NCBI RefSeq assembly: GCF_032854445.1
Contig: NC_088295.1
Location: forward strand, 58,821,249-58,885,248
Direction: 5' to 3'
DNA length: 64,000 nucleotides
Source: Liolophura sinensis
Lineage: Eukaryota; Mollusca; Polyplacophora; Chitonida; Chitonidae
Positions 39,801 to 54,800 of this stretch are shown in pieces (position 1 is the stretch's first letter; every line of letters starts with the position of its first letter). The position numbers were made by a program, and so were the translations under genes. Below the pieces are notes generated by a model that worked only from the letters and a program-made list of their open reading frames with translations, did not search any database and was not told where the DNA came from.

Positions 39801-42800
39801 AGGTCAACATACATATCCTTTGACCATTATGCCAAAGTGATCGAGCATACAGGCATTCATTAAAATTTTTGCTTGATTTTTAATACAAAGTTTAACCATT
39901 TTCAACTAAGGAACCAGAGTCTTTTATTCTTCATATCTGATGCCTAAAATAATTAAAACTGAACAAATGAGTTAATAGCATCATAAAAAAAAAAACAACT
40001 GAACATGATGGTATCATTAACTCACCAATCACTTTGTGGTACCTCAATGCATAGTACTCAATGAACAGTAAAAATATCCCAGAACAGTCAAGATAGTTTA
40101 AGTTATTTACATAAATATTCTGATATACTGGTATAATATTTCTAAATTAAAACAAGAGTACGAGAAAAAGCACTTCAAAGTTAAAAATGCCAGACAAAAT
40201 CTACTATAAGCGTTTTTCATAGGCTCATAATCTTCTTTGGTCTTGACAGAATCCTCTTTGTGAGGAGTTAAATGACGACGTGAAATTAATGTATAATAAA
40301 ATATTTTTGTTGATATGTCAATGGTGAACACACAACTTACCTGTATGTGTTGTGACGGTCTCTACAGTGGCTGAAGACCTGTTGGCAGCATCATGTTCTA
40401 TGATTAATCTAGCCAAATTCTTCCTCGCACTTTTCACTTTTGGAGCGCTCGAGATGTCTGGAGTAGATTCCCCAGCGTCCGTCTGGGTCTTAGTCTTCCT
40501 GGATGTCTCCTGCAAACGTGATTTGAAAAATATATTGGCTCGATTTCACGTAGCTTCCATCTTTTTTCCTGCAGGGATGGCCATTATTTCACCCGAATGA
40601 GCCCCAAGAGCTGATGTACAGGGCAGATGCCTAGCAGTAACTCGTGACCCCTGCAAGGGCATTCGACAATGTGCAGGTACGTAGAAAACTACTCCACAAA
40701 GTGTCCGCCCATTCTGAGATGGGCAGTGAGTGGAAGCAAAGACCTTGCTCACTTCGCAATTCATCTAGGTCTAAGAAAAAAACCCTGACAAAAAACAAGT
40801 CGTATATGAAACATCTAAGCAACTAGTTTTTTTATCTTGAATGGCATTTTCCTGAGCATTCTTCATTATCCTAAGAGAGAATATGTCTCAATGAATTATT
40901 TTATTAATCGTGCAAGAGCATCTTTTGCAGATAAGATCTGAAATCATGAAAGGACTCTTCACAAGCATTAAGACTGGCCATGGGGCGGAATCAGTTGTAA
41001 TCTATCGAACACTAAAACTCTTCAGTCCTACAGTATCATCTTACACATCCTACAGCATATCCAAAGGCCATAATGCTTACAAAATATCAAAACTTAAATT
41101 CTTACTATTTATCCCTTTGTTTATTTCTTTTTACTAAAATCTGCATAGATACATGTACGTAAAAATCTGATTTCTAGATTTGCGTGACTTGCTGCATCTT
41201 ATGACCCACTCAAGATTATTCCACTTATATATAGGTCTGATAAATCACATGAACAAAAACTGGGAAGAGCCTTGGAGAAAACCCCGGCTCACCTCTAAGT
41301 TACATGCATAAATTCCCAATAAACTTCCTGGTAAAAACCTTCAGCTGACCGAGCCAGTGGCATCAGGTGAATGTGATTGCCTCTTTATAGATGCACTCAG
41401 AGGAGACATCAATCTCTCTTATAGTCATGTAGGCATCGTAGGTGCCCTTTGGCTATAAACTTGATCTGAGGTACACGTAAAACTTTTTCCCAGTCTGTAC
41501 ACTTTTCATCCAATCAGAGTTGGGCTTTGATATTCTGGGAAGTGATTCAGTAGTCTGTAAGGGTCGGAAGTTGGGGGTCACGTGACCACCCTTTCGTGTG
41601 GAAAACAAAATGGCTGTCCAGTGTTAAAGCCTTGGGGAAAAAAGTCACTTTTAGTCAACGTTAGCGACCAGTAAAGCCTAGTTGTACAAAACAGCATCAC
41701 GAAAGCCAACTACTCGGTCTGATTTTAGTGAGCTTGCCAGGGAAGTAGACTGTATAGTCAAGGCTATTACACTTTTCTACGCCAGAATCTACACTATATA
41801 CATGTATATATACTGTAAAGGGTACTTTAAAAAGGTAAATTCCAACTGAGGATTCTAATTTATTCATATACTTGATTGGTATTTAACCCAAGGTCAAGAA
41901 TTTTTCCTGACAACACAAGTCAGGTTTATGGGTGGGTGAAACTGGAGTGGCCCAATTAAACCACTGACCTCCGTTAGGTACCTGGCAAACCTCTTGACTT
42001 CACTTTCCAAATGTGTTAGGTATAAGTGGCATTATTTATGGCCACCGGAAGGGTCATGCTGTTGTCAATCTGGGACTAATATAGCAGTGTCAATGACGTC
42101 TGTCAGCTAATTCCTAGTTCTATGTGGGTTCAATTTCTGAGTGGCATGTGTCTTTTCTGGTGTGTCTTTGCAAATGGTTGGTGGATTGATACCGCAAATG
42201 ATCTCAGACAAAAGTCATCAGCGAAAGGAACCTGTGGTATATTTATTTACTTATTCATCTAACTATTGCTTAATGCCTGCACACTCAACAATTTTCCTGC
42301 TTATGCAATAGCACCAGTCTTGTAGATGGAAGAAACTGTAGTTCCCAGTGTAAACTACCTACCTTTGGCAAGTTAATGACCATCTTTCCCACGTGATTTA
42401 CAGATATGATGGAAGGCTAGTGGTCACGCAAGAGTTTTCAACTGTTTACTGTCACTAAGGCTCAATAAGCAGCCAGAGCCTTGAAATCTAAAAATTCCCT
42501 ATTCCAAGGCTGGGTTTGAATCCGCTCTTGTAACATACACTTACATCTACTGTAAGTAAACCACTTACTGTTATCAAAGCATCAAGAATAATGCAAATTC
42601 ACAAATGAAAGATGAAAACTAGTTCTGCGAATATACTATTCACTTATTTATATAATTGGTGCTTTACGCCGTATTCATATGATAGCGGTCAGCATTATGG
42701 TGAAAGGAAACTAGGCCAAGTTCTGGGAAAACCTGCAACGTTCTGCAGATTAATGTATTAACAGGGCATTTCTTGTGTACAGAAAAATAATGATGAACTA

Positions 42801-45800
42801 TGCTAATACCAAAACCTAAATGTATCTACAAAAATTACTTTCAAATACAGAATTCACTCATTTGATTACATAGTAAAATACAAAAAAATGTGCCTGCATT
42901 AGCAATTTAACACCAAAAATCCTCTGAATGATTACTGTTATTCTTTCACCACTTCAATAGCTATAATCACATAACCTAACAAAAGCAACACAAAATATGC
43001 ATATGGTAATGACCAGGTCTAGAAAAATGTCTTTTTACTCGACTTAAATTAGGCCTCATCAGAGAACAGTTACCTACCAGTAAACAGGAAAATGATCAGA
43101 CATCATCTAAACAGTTTACCTATTCTCACCATACCCAACAAGTTTGACAGACACAAGAGCAAACTCCAGGTGCTGAAAATTCATTAACACCATCATCTTA
43201 GGACTTAATGAAGTAGTTACAGAGGCCGTGTTTACGTCATCGCCAGGTGGTTGCGTAGCTGTTCAAGTTTTGGAATATGTGGACAAAGAGAAAGACTTAA
43301 AAGTGTTGCACATCTGGTCTTCTAAGGAAACTACAGTACATGCAGACTGAACATACATACAATGTACACAGTGTACACTGTATGAATAATGAAATACACC
43401 CAATAATATTCACCACATTTTTTAACAAATACTACACAGCAACTAGCTTATACAACTTCACAAGGATGTTGGACGACAAGTACGATTACAATCTATGCAA
43501 ATCAATATGCATTCCCATTCTATCGGAATTGATTTTCGACAGCACAGTTAATGTGCTTTGATCCTGATTGATTGGACACATTACACTCAGTTCAATACGG
43601 TTTCAAAAGTGCTGTTAGGCAGTTTTTCAGCAGAAATTCCTTATATGACACTTCCACTATAGCTTGGGAAAGTCTGTGTCTATACAATGGCAGTCAGAGA
43701 GCCCAGGGTAAACCACCCGCATATGGCAAGTTATTGACAAACTGTCTGACACATGACATACACACATGCACACCACACTGGTGGAAAAAAGTTGTCATTA
43801 ACTAATGGCAGACTGTGCAAATTAACTTTCAGATCAGATTATCAACCACTTAGTGTCACAATGTCCCCATGATTCCGACTTTGCCCTACAGAAATGAAGT
43901 CATCATTAGTCAATAAATATGTACACCTTATCAATTCAGATTATGTTTTATGCAGCCACACAAAATTAGTGAGCAAAAGAACTATTCCACATAATACCTT
44001 AACCTCAGAAAGGTTCACTGATCACACTGCCATTCACATTGTCAGGTATCATTGCATGGGAAAAATTCTTTGTAAGCCCATGTTCAATTCTCCTGATTAC
44101 TGGTAAATGATTGATGTACATGTATCTGAACTATGTACATACATACATACAAATGTATGACGTAAATATGCACATTACATCCTCGTCATTATCAGCCACC
44201 ATTCTGTCTTACCTACACATGCAGAACATGGGATCAGATGGAAAAGAATAAATGATACTGCTCAGGACTGTAAAATTTATACCTTTCTTGAAGCAATACC
44301 GTTTCAAAAATGCAGTGTTAATACTATTCATATATATGCCTTCTGAAATACATATATGTAAAAGGTATTAACCGCTGACTCCCATGAGGTAGATTGACCC
44401 ACCTGTTTGTTCTGCTGAAGTTTGCTCCTGTTGGCTTTGGCCACCAGACTCGACTTCTCAGAGAGGAGAGGGGACTTGGATCCTTGGTTATCTATGATAG
44501 ACGCTGGTGGCGTGTAGGCCACTCGCCTCCCCACTGGGGGCACCTGAGTCTGCTGATCCCCTGGGTCGAGGCCACTATTTACTGGTGAACCTGAGCATCC
44601 TGCAGGGCTTACCATTCTGTTCACATTTCTGGCTGAGCATCTGTAATAATGTGTAATGGAAAGATATACACGGAGGTCTGCTTAATAACCATCAGGTTAC
44701 CATGCATTTACATGTACTTCAATTCTACCATATGCCTCATACTGCTCATTTACAAGCTGCACATTTTGATATTCCAATCACAGTGGTAAATGTAGCCCAG
44801 TTCAGACAACTAAAACTTTCTATTTTTGTGCGGGACAGTTTGTTCGAAGTGTTAACAATAAAAATTGCCCCCACAAATTCCACCAATGCTTACTTTTTTT
44901 AAGCAGAGAAAAGGCTGCAAAGATATGCCAAACTGTAGGATATCTAGTTTTAAATTCTAGCTAACTCGTTTAACTTACCTTACAGAGGATATGTTGAAGA
45001 TAAGGTCATTCTGACCTCTGACACATGTAGTACATGTAGGACATACAAACTTTAAGGAATAAACCAAAGGTTCCGAAATAAGGTTTTACTTGCCAAGCTA
45101 CAGCAGATAACGTTTAAATTAACACGTCAGCATTAAGTTTATCAGCTAAGATATTTTCTGACATTAATCTCCAGGTTGATTCCAAACTACACAGAATAAG
45201 CATAATAGTAATAATAAGCATTAAGAGATACCTTTCCTGTAATATCCTTCACAATACTTTAACGCTGTAGCTATGTTAGCAACTTGCACAATAAGAGCAA
45301 ATATTTATTTGATTGATATGTGTTTAATTTACTGCGCTTAATAATTTTTCACTTATCTGACAGCAGTACGGTTTAAGGGTGAAGAACCAGTTTTGAATAT
45401 TTACGAGAGGCACATTTTACTGCTGGCCATAAGTTGATTTACTTATTTATTTATTTATTTATTTGATTGATGTTTTATGCCGTACTCAAGAATATTTCAC
45501 TTATACTACAGCGGCCAGCATTATGGTGGATGGAAACCAGGCAGAGCATGGGGGAAACCCACAACCATCTGCAGGTTGCTGGCAGACCTTCCCACGTACA
45601 GCCGGAGAGAAAGCCAGCATGAGCTGGACTTGAACTCACAGTGACTGTATTGGTGAGATGCTCCTGGCTCATTATACTACCAGTTCTCCTCCAATTCAGA
45701 TAAAACCAACATGCACAAGTATTTCATTTATTTTTCATTTGAACGTTGTTTAATGCCAAGAGTTGTTCCCTAATTATACAATGGCAATCATTTTAAGGGC

Positions 45801-48800
45801 GGAGAAAAGCTAAGTAAATCACTGACTGTGAAAGTTTGTGATTAAATTTTCTACAAGAGGGATGCAGGCATGAATTGCATACCATTCAAGTGAAAGACAA
45901 GTTGTCTAAAATGACCACAAGACAGTGCAAACAGGCTTGTTGCCAATTTTAAGGCCTCACAAACAATGAGAACAATCTCATTCCCTAGCTGACTCAAAAA
46001 CTTTCTTAAATAAGTTTTCCTTTCTTTCTATTCTTTCTACACATCTGATTCTTTCATATATCCCTTCTAAAAATTTACAATATTAAGTCAGATTTGTCAA
46101 AATTCAATTTTCAAAACTTTCCCTACATGCAGGAGATAACTGGCATTTACAGAAACACCTGAAATGATTATTGACCTACCCACAATACTATTTTTTTTGT
46201 ATTATGTGACATATTTAACATTATGAAAATCCTGAAATTTTCTTCAAATCTTGAAAAAATGTAATCAGACAAAAACCTGAAAATTTACATCACTCCAAGG
46301 TGAATATCAAAAATCCATACTTTACATACAGTACAAGTACCTTGGCGAGGAAACTGGTGAGTTGCAGTCCAGCTTGACAGACATGACAGAGGCATACCTA
46401 GCTGGAGAGGACTGAGGTACACTTGGGCTTCCCGGCATTTTCGTGTGTACCTCGCTAAATGTTGTTAGTACTCTGTCATTGTCATGGAAACTGCTTTCTA
46501 ATGCTATTCTTCTAGAGAGTTCTTCTGCGTTTTCAGGTGAGGAATTGTCAGCCTCCACCAAATCTTCCTCGACTAATGTGGACAGTTTTCTGGCAGGTTT
46601 CGGCGATAACCTGATCAAAAATATACCGTGATTTTATGGGGAATTACAGGTAATCTCACAGGAGATGAAGTATGTACCCGTAAAATAAAATTAAAAATTT
46701 CCACCGTAAAACATATCTTATCTCAGTAATTTGCTTACTTAGTATTGCTGAATTGGTCAAAAGGATGAATTCTGATGAAATTTCTAACAATACAGCCATA
46801 CATTTTCTGCTTTTTGTATGTGCCATCATCTCTGATGGGTTCCAGGTTGGGAAAAAAAATGGGATTTTAATGCGCACATTTCGCGATATCAAGTTACGAC
46901 AACAAAGCGATGTCCCTTCGTGATATGACGTAGTCACTTTATGGCATGGTAGAGCCAATCTGGTAAACTTAACATGGGGTGATATATAGAATATAGAGAA
47001 CTAATTAGAAAAGATTAGACTGATCTTGTGAATTGTGTTCCTGAGTGGATTTTTCTCTCAGTTGGCAGGGAAAATTGTGGTCCAATGTACACACAAAATA
47101 TTGATTACCTTCTTTCCTCAGTTTGCTGCGAGACGGCATTCGTTGTTTTCCCAAGTAGATCTGCTTCCACAGCAGCTGAGGTTTTACCCGTAAAACATGG
47201 AGAGTTGGAGTTTTGGTCGGTGACATACTTAAGATTTGTACTTGTCCTACTGCTGTTATTATACTGAGGGCAGTCCTGCCTGGAGCCATGTTGAGGATGA
47301 GATGGAATTTCGTTGTACTCTGCATTTAAGTTATCATCGGGAATATATATGGAGGACACAAAAGACACAGTCCTCTGTTCAGTCTGTTTATTGTTGTTGT
47401 TGTTGTTATATGTTGTCACATTTCCCCACTGGTTGAGGACGTAGTCGGGGAAATTGGGATTTTCAGGAGTCACTTCGGGGCTCGTTGAAACAAAATCCAT
47501 TTCAACCAGATCCTCTGTTGGAGTGCGCTGTCCACTTTCAATGGCAGCTTGGAAACTTGAGCTTCGACTCCTTGGAAATATTGGTCCATTTGCGTGGTTT
47601 TCTATGGCAGTAGTAAAGCTGTTGGTTCGCTTAAGTCCCAATTCACTAGAAGGCTTCGGATCAGATTTACCACTTTCTATGGCTGCCAGAAAGCTTGGAC
47701 TTCTCTGTCGTGGAATAGAAATGTCTGTATCCGTGTTACTCTCCAGGCTTTGTGAGGTCTGACTCTCACTGTCAAACCTCTGTAAACTTCGCAGAAAGTT
47801 TTTCCTGCGAATGCGTCCGTCCAGGCTACGCAAGCTGCCAGAGCTGACATCCAAGTCAAGGACTCCACTGGTACTGGAGCTGTTAGACGTGTTAAGATTC
47901 GTGTGCGAGGATACCCTCACCTCTTCTGTCTGGGTGCTGCTGGTCACTAACTCATTTTGACTGGACAGAGACGGACAGGAAATGGCTAAATCTCGACTCC
48001 TACTTGGCGCAGACAGGTTACCTTGGCCATACAAGGCTTCCTCTACAGTAGCAAACGTGTGGGATTTACGACTGTTCCTGCGGCTTAGCTGGTGACCATC
48101 AAAGAACTCGATCGTCAGGGCATCTGAAACACATGGATAAATTTGCATTTCACAACTGACAACTTCATGGGTGTTACAGGTAGTGCCTCTATATTATCAG
48201 GAAGTGATATATGCATGGATGTGAAATCTGGCTGTGGACATCAAAGTTTTTCTCTCAGGAACTTTTCATCATTTGAAATAAACTTTTACAAATTTATTCT
48301 TCCATGGCTTTTGAAATATTCTACTCAGTCACATAAAATGGTGGTGTTACGAATCATTTGTCACAAGTTTTGAATAAAGAATGTCTGAATCTGTCCAGGG
48401 AAAGACAACTGGCTTACGAACGAGCCTGAGCAGATAGATAGGAAAAAAAAAAAAGAAAATATAAAGAAAAAGGGCAAAGTTGAAATCACGGTGAAATCCC
48501 CAAATGAGCTGTTCATGTCACCGTACACTACTAGATGACCTTGTAAAAATATAGGAAGTCCTTTTTAACAGAAAGGACGTCAAAACAATAGATAGGCCAA
48601 CAGATCAGAAAACTGACAAACAGTACGACAAAAAGAAGAACTGTCTCATAGAGCTGTTTAGTTGTAGCTGAAATGAGAGACAATTTTTTTTTTTAAATCA
48701 AATTAAAACCTTCCTTGGATTTGTAGTTTCCATAGATGGACTAGGTCCCAGTACACAAAGGTAAAGCATTATTTTAAAGAACACTGACATTTACAAATAA

Positions 48801-51800
48801 ACCATTAAATTCATTAAAGATATTACTTCAGGCCGAAAGCATAAATGCTGAATGTTATCATCTGCATCACAACAGCGCAGATACAAGATAACGTTTTTCT
48901 TCAGTTTTTCTCTTTCTTCTTTTAACCCATCAGGTTGTTCTGAATAATGGCTTGAGGTCAAGATACAGCTGATTCAGAACACATTTCTTCCTCTGATAAT
49001 GAATGCTAGGACAGTTCTACCCATGCATTTAAATTTTTTAATTACGCTGTTAGATCCTCAGAGCCTGAGCATCAATTTCTGGAATGAAGCAGATGGAAAA
49101 ACACTTTTCCCTTTCAGTCAGGCAAAAAAACCCAAAAAATTCTTCATCTGATATCAAGCAGAACATTACTGTCTTCAGTTACGGATGTCCTGAGGTAAAT
49201 GAAACTATCCATTTATAAAAATTATCTTTGAACTTTAAATCCAGTCTGAGAAACTAAACGGTCCATGTTGACCTTACCTGATGGTCAGTATTATGGATGG
49301 GAAAACTCGAGTGGGGGGGATACCAATGACCTTTGGTAAGTTATTCACTCAGCTTAATATAAAACACTGCTGCCTGGTGTAACAGCTGGCTTACCAACAA
49401 GGGGAGAGCTTGGGCCTGGGTCTTCATACTGATGAGTAGGGTGGCTAATCCGCAACTCACATTTTCCTACAGGGGCTTGGAGCTGCTTGGTCTTGTGTTT
49501 CTGCAACATCAAGAGATCCTAAAGCTAAGAAAGCCTCCAGTGAATTGTCATTATGATTACTACTTCCCCCTCCATTAGAAACAAACACAGTCATATAAAC
49601 AAGGAAGGAATTATAAACACAAAATCTTGGTTAATGACTGGACATATCCTCTCTGGCCAAGAGTATTTTGTTTATTTATTTGATTGTTGTTTAACTACAT
49701 GCTCTACAATGGCGGTCAGTTTTACAGTTTGAAAAAATTTGGGAGCTCGGGTAAACCACCCATATATGTTAAGTTGTAAACATTCTCCTTTGTGACATTC
49801 ACACTGCACTGGTGGCACCTAAATTGTCTTCAACAAATGTTAGGCTTCTCACACATCCACATGACTGCTTATTGTCATCACAGCCCAATGAACAGTGACG
49901 GGAAAGAAATGAATTCCCTGTCCATGGTCAGGATTGAACCGACGCCTCTAGCACTTAACCACATGGCCATGACCAAGGGCAATAAGACTTTTCTGTAAAA
50001 TCATGCACTTATGACTATACATGGCTATAGAACATGTTAATATGATGGCTGAGGCTGTCATTGTCTCTTTTTAAACATAAGTAACTCTAATCTTATTCCT
50101 ATATTCCTTATCCCCTACTTAACAAAAGTTCATTTATTTATTTATTCATTTCATTGGTGTTTTACGCCATACTCAAGAATATTTCACTTATATGACGGCG
50201 GCCAGCATTATGGTGGGTGGAAACCGGGCAGAGCCCAGGGGAAACCCACGACCATCCGCACATTGCTAGCAGACCCTCCCACTTACGGCCGGAGAGGAAG
50301 CCAGCATGAGCTGGACTTGAACTCACAGCGACTGCATTGGTGAGAGACTCCTGGGTCATTGCGCTGCGCTAGCGCACTAACCAACTGAGCCATAGAGGCC
50401 CCTAACAAAAGTTCATAAAAAATTCAGCATTTATTCTGATCAGAAAACTTGTAGGGTTAATGGGTACTCCTTAAGTTCACTCAAACTTAAGTTGAAATGA
50501 TTCAAATGATTTTGTTCTGACTACATACACACATATCATCACTTGTCGCAGGCCCAGGTGATTCAGTGTGCAAGCAACCTGCTGATGGTCGTGGGTTCCC
50601 TCCAGGTTCTGCCTGGTTTCCTCGTACCAAAATGTTAGCCGCTATTGTGAAATATTCTTGAGTATGGCATGAAACACAAATCAAATGACTAAAAAAAAAA
50701 AAAAACAAATATCACCATATGTCAAAAAAACATCCTTAATTTATCTGTGTATTACAGACATCCAAGTTAATACTCAAAATCATAATATCTGCTAAATTAT
50801 TAAATAGGACGCAACAACATTTTTATTTCTAGAATAATATTCCACCAAAGGTTACACGTTCTTGCAGGGCATATCCAGAAAAAAAATATTCCAACATGCT
50901 GGACCTTAAAGATGTAAGGCATGAAGAAACCACAGATCTGAAAATAAACATTAACTTATTTTTATCTCATTAGATAAAGAATACAAGCTTAGTTGTTAGC
51001 GGCAAGTCATTTGGATTATTAACCCCTCGGGCAAAACTGGGGGATGCAATTACGCTACTTTGTTATTAAGCCTCATGAGGACTTGTTTACATGTATCTAC
51101 TGACCTCTCCATATCACATACATATCACATGAACCTGGTTTAAGAACCTACATAAAATTCAACTTTCAGACCGGTAATACCTTGGTTTAGCATAACATGT
51201 ACCTGTAGTGCTTGAATAAAAATTTGGTAGCACAGGCTACCACACAGCTTGCTTATATAGAGGACACAGTAATGTGAAACTTATCAGCTGAACACATGTG
51301 TGAGCCAGTGCTTGGGGTTTAACGTCGTACTTAACAAGTTTTCAGTCATATGACAACGGGTCCTTAGAGTGAATGTAAGGTGCCTCCTTCTTGCAGGACG
51401 GATTTCCACTACTCTTTTATCTAGTGCTGCTTCACCGAGACGACTTACCGAAGACGAGTTAGATGCCCCATCTGAGCCATTATACCGATACGGGTCAATC
51501 AGTCACTGAACTTCCCTTTAATGCAGAACACCTAGTGAGGAAGCTACAACTTCCTCCTTGGAGGTCTCAGATGTGACCCACCCAGGATTGACCCGCCCGC
51601 GAAGCAGACGCTCTACCACTGGAGCAATCAGGGTCGGTTCTGAATACATGTAGTACATTTTTAGATACCACCCTTAACATATACATGTACTGAAGCCTTG
51701 AGTTCAAACTCAAATACAATTCAAATTTGAGTTCAATATATGCAACCTTTTTTCAGACAACGCTATTAACATTAACTAGCTGAACAATGATTCCATGTAT

Positions 51801-54800
51801 ACACAACAGAGACAGGACATTGACATGTACCACTAATATTTACCTTAAAGCTTAACAAGCTGACCAGGAGAATGGACATTCCATGCTGATTCAGCATAAT
51901 AATATGTATTTATGCAAATGATCTGTGAACATTCCCTTTTCTGTTTGTTTAAAAGGAAAGATTAGATCAGTATAGTATAATTACCCTATCACTTGCTTTT
52001 ACTGTTATTAAATTCAGACATCAACACCAATGCTTGAGGTAGGTCATAAGCTCATGCTGCATTTTATACAGGGGAGCTAAAAAAAATTAGTACTAAAGAT
52101 ATTGGTTGACTCGACCAATTTCAGAGCTCCAACAAAATACGTATGCTGAAACACGTAAACCAATGAAAAAAGTTCAAAAATGAAAGCAAGAGGCCCGAGA
52201 CCTAATCTTCTAAGGAAAGACATACATTTGCCAACATTACAGGAGATGGCATAGGTTATCAAAGGCTATCAAAGAGCTAGCCTGTAGGAGACACATGAAT
52301 GCAAACCGTCAGCTCAATAAAGTACTGAAGTTATGAATTTGGTAATTTATGATAACTAATATGCACACAGCTGGTGCAGTATCATTGTGATTTATATTCA
52401 TGAAAAACTTCAGCTCAATACACGCTGCATACTTCTTCAAGATACCACCACTAATATTTTGCTTAAGACAATAAGTTGTGAATTTTGTAACCTAAGGTAA
52501 TTAATATGCATATAGCAGATCAACGATGGAACATCCACCTCATGTTACTGCGCATTACCTGCATACAAAAAATCAGTTCATTACATGCAGAATTTTTGGG
52601 ATACCACTCCTACATGTAATATTTACACTCATTCTATTATAATACACCATACACCAAGTCATGAATTTTGTAACTTACAGTATTTAATACATACACAGCG
52701 AATCAACAGTGGAACATCCCAACCATCTTATTGTGTTCCACACATGTACAAACCCGCAGTTCAGAAAGTATGCAGTACTTTTATACAACTCCTAACATTT
52801 TGTTTAACACTGGTTTCCCTGTTATTAAACACTGATGCCTGGGGAACTTCAGATATAAGCTATATGCCCCTACTTTGTACAGGTGAGCTAAAAAAATGAA
52901 GGCATGATGCTTATATATTGCTCTGGGCCATGCAATGGTTGCAAGATTGAACATAGCTACTCTTCATCTCTTCTAGCTACCAAACAAGTGGCCAAGAAAG
53001 TTGCATGTTTATATAAATGGCCAAGCATCTGTACATGTATACAGGCTGTCATTTTTCAAAGCTGACCCAGTTGAATTTACCTGCAGATAAGTTCCTACTC
53101 ATCATTAGAGTAGTGTCGGCCAAATACAATCAGATGAGGAAGTAGAAAAGCACTTACTAGGGCGGTAAAAGCAGCCTGTGTCTTGTAGAGTTGACTCTTG
53201 AGGGTCTCGATTTCCCGGGCCACCTGTCCTTTCAGGCAATCCGTGGACCTATACAGCTCTTCCTGTAATAAAGACCAAATCAATACAGGAACGTCTTCTG
53301 CTGTTTTAATACAAGCACGCAACAGCACTGTACCAGTTTTTAAAAAAAGACGGGTGTAATAAAACAAAAACATGCATATGCCAAAATTCTAGTCAGAAGG
53401 TATTATTCAATCCCTCAGACTGAGGAGATCTGACTGATTACAGAGCTTGCAGAGCTGCCCTTTGCAAAAGAAAAAAAAGGTAAAATAAGAGAAAACATGC
53501 ATATAAGCCAGCATTCTAGTCAGAATGTATTATTTAATTCCTATGACATCGGCTGTGATTGATTACAGCAGAGATGTGCCCTTCTAAGTAGTTCACATCT
53601 CTGCTGACTGCAGTTTGATATGATGGATGACCTGCTCTCCATGCTAGCTTGTATAATACACCTTACTTCTCCCCCCACACCAAACAGCAAACCCAAATCA
53701 TATTCCCTACCCCGTCCAAGAGGCTGAGCATCCTCTTAAGGCTTAACAAGGTTTAGCCTGTCTCTTGGTCGCTCATATTTTAAGGAAATACCCTCATAAA
53801 TACATCACAGTCCCAGGAAGTGTACATTGTATGGCCTGTAGGCCTGTACGGGGCCACAGAGAAAGAGCCAGCCAGACAGGATTCCAATACTGCCAATCAC
53901 TTAACCAGGTTTTGGCCACTGCTATTTCCTCCACTTTCCATGCCAGGGCTGAGCTAATGTGCTGGTGTATAGGCAATTACTTCCCTGGGCTATAAACCAA
54001 CACTTTCTTCTCTGTCCTTAAGCCAATTTTCAGCCTGCACATATAAGGTGTCAACAGCATTAGAGATGTCAGGACAGAACAGTGGAAAAAGATAGATGTA
54101 GTCTGAACTCCACTCCATTCTCAATAGGAGTTGACCATGCTTTCTGAACCATTTCTACCTCAAACTGTTGTAAATGGGAGTGTAATTATAAAGAATTCAT
54201 TTGGCTCAACTAATGATTAAAAAAAAGCATAAATACATCATAGATCACAGTATATGCATTGTATATATATGAAATAGAAACTACACAGTTCTATATATTA
54301 TATCACATTATAATTAACATTTTAACAAAAAATGTCTACTCCTTTGGAAAGCCAGATCAAGCTTAACAGAGAAAAAGAAATGGTGATAAAAATGTGTATG
54401 CCAAATATGGATGGGCTAAAATATTAAATTTTAAAAAAAATACTGTTCACACAAGCACACCCTATGATAGATAGGTGTAAATTAAAATTTTATGTGCGAT
54501 GAGGTGTTAATAAAAATACAGTATATTAAAATATAAAAGAAATTCTCTAGCAGATGAAACATACATATACTGCATGGATATCTTGGTCAAATAAATCCAC
54601 TAAACACAGGGATTTCTATACAATGTCAAGGCAAACTGAATACCTCCCCAGTGTCTTTAACATGCCTGACACTGTCAGCATACATCACACTGTGTGTAAT
54701 TGGACTGTCAGGTGAACACATACAGACAATTATACAAAGTCTACACTTGAGCAAAGCCAGCCGAAAGCACTGCTCCATGAAGACCAATTCACAGTTAGTA

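Larger units (their letters stand above)
40510..44402. other. Intron with several SINE fragments
   Basis: Old SINE fragments at about 41866-42000, 42090-42230, 42300-42430, 42640-42760 and 43686-43803. A further SINE-like stretch, too diverged to assign, lies at 41200-41395. The rest is unique. Confidence 0.45.
44641..46340. other. Intron with SINE-A and SINE-like fragments
   Basis: A SINE-tail-like fragment at 45300-45400, a nearly complete SINE-A at 45437-45680 and a SINE-C fragment at 45728-45840. Confidence 0.45.
49501..53157. other. Intron rich in SINEs and a degenerate repeat
   Basis: SINE-C (49661-49975), full SINE-A with duplication (50134-50402), SINE-A fragment (50567-50695), SINE-B (51300-51639) and a degenerate repeated block (52300-52890). 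Confidence 0.5.
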
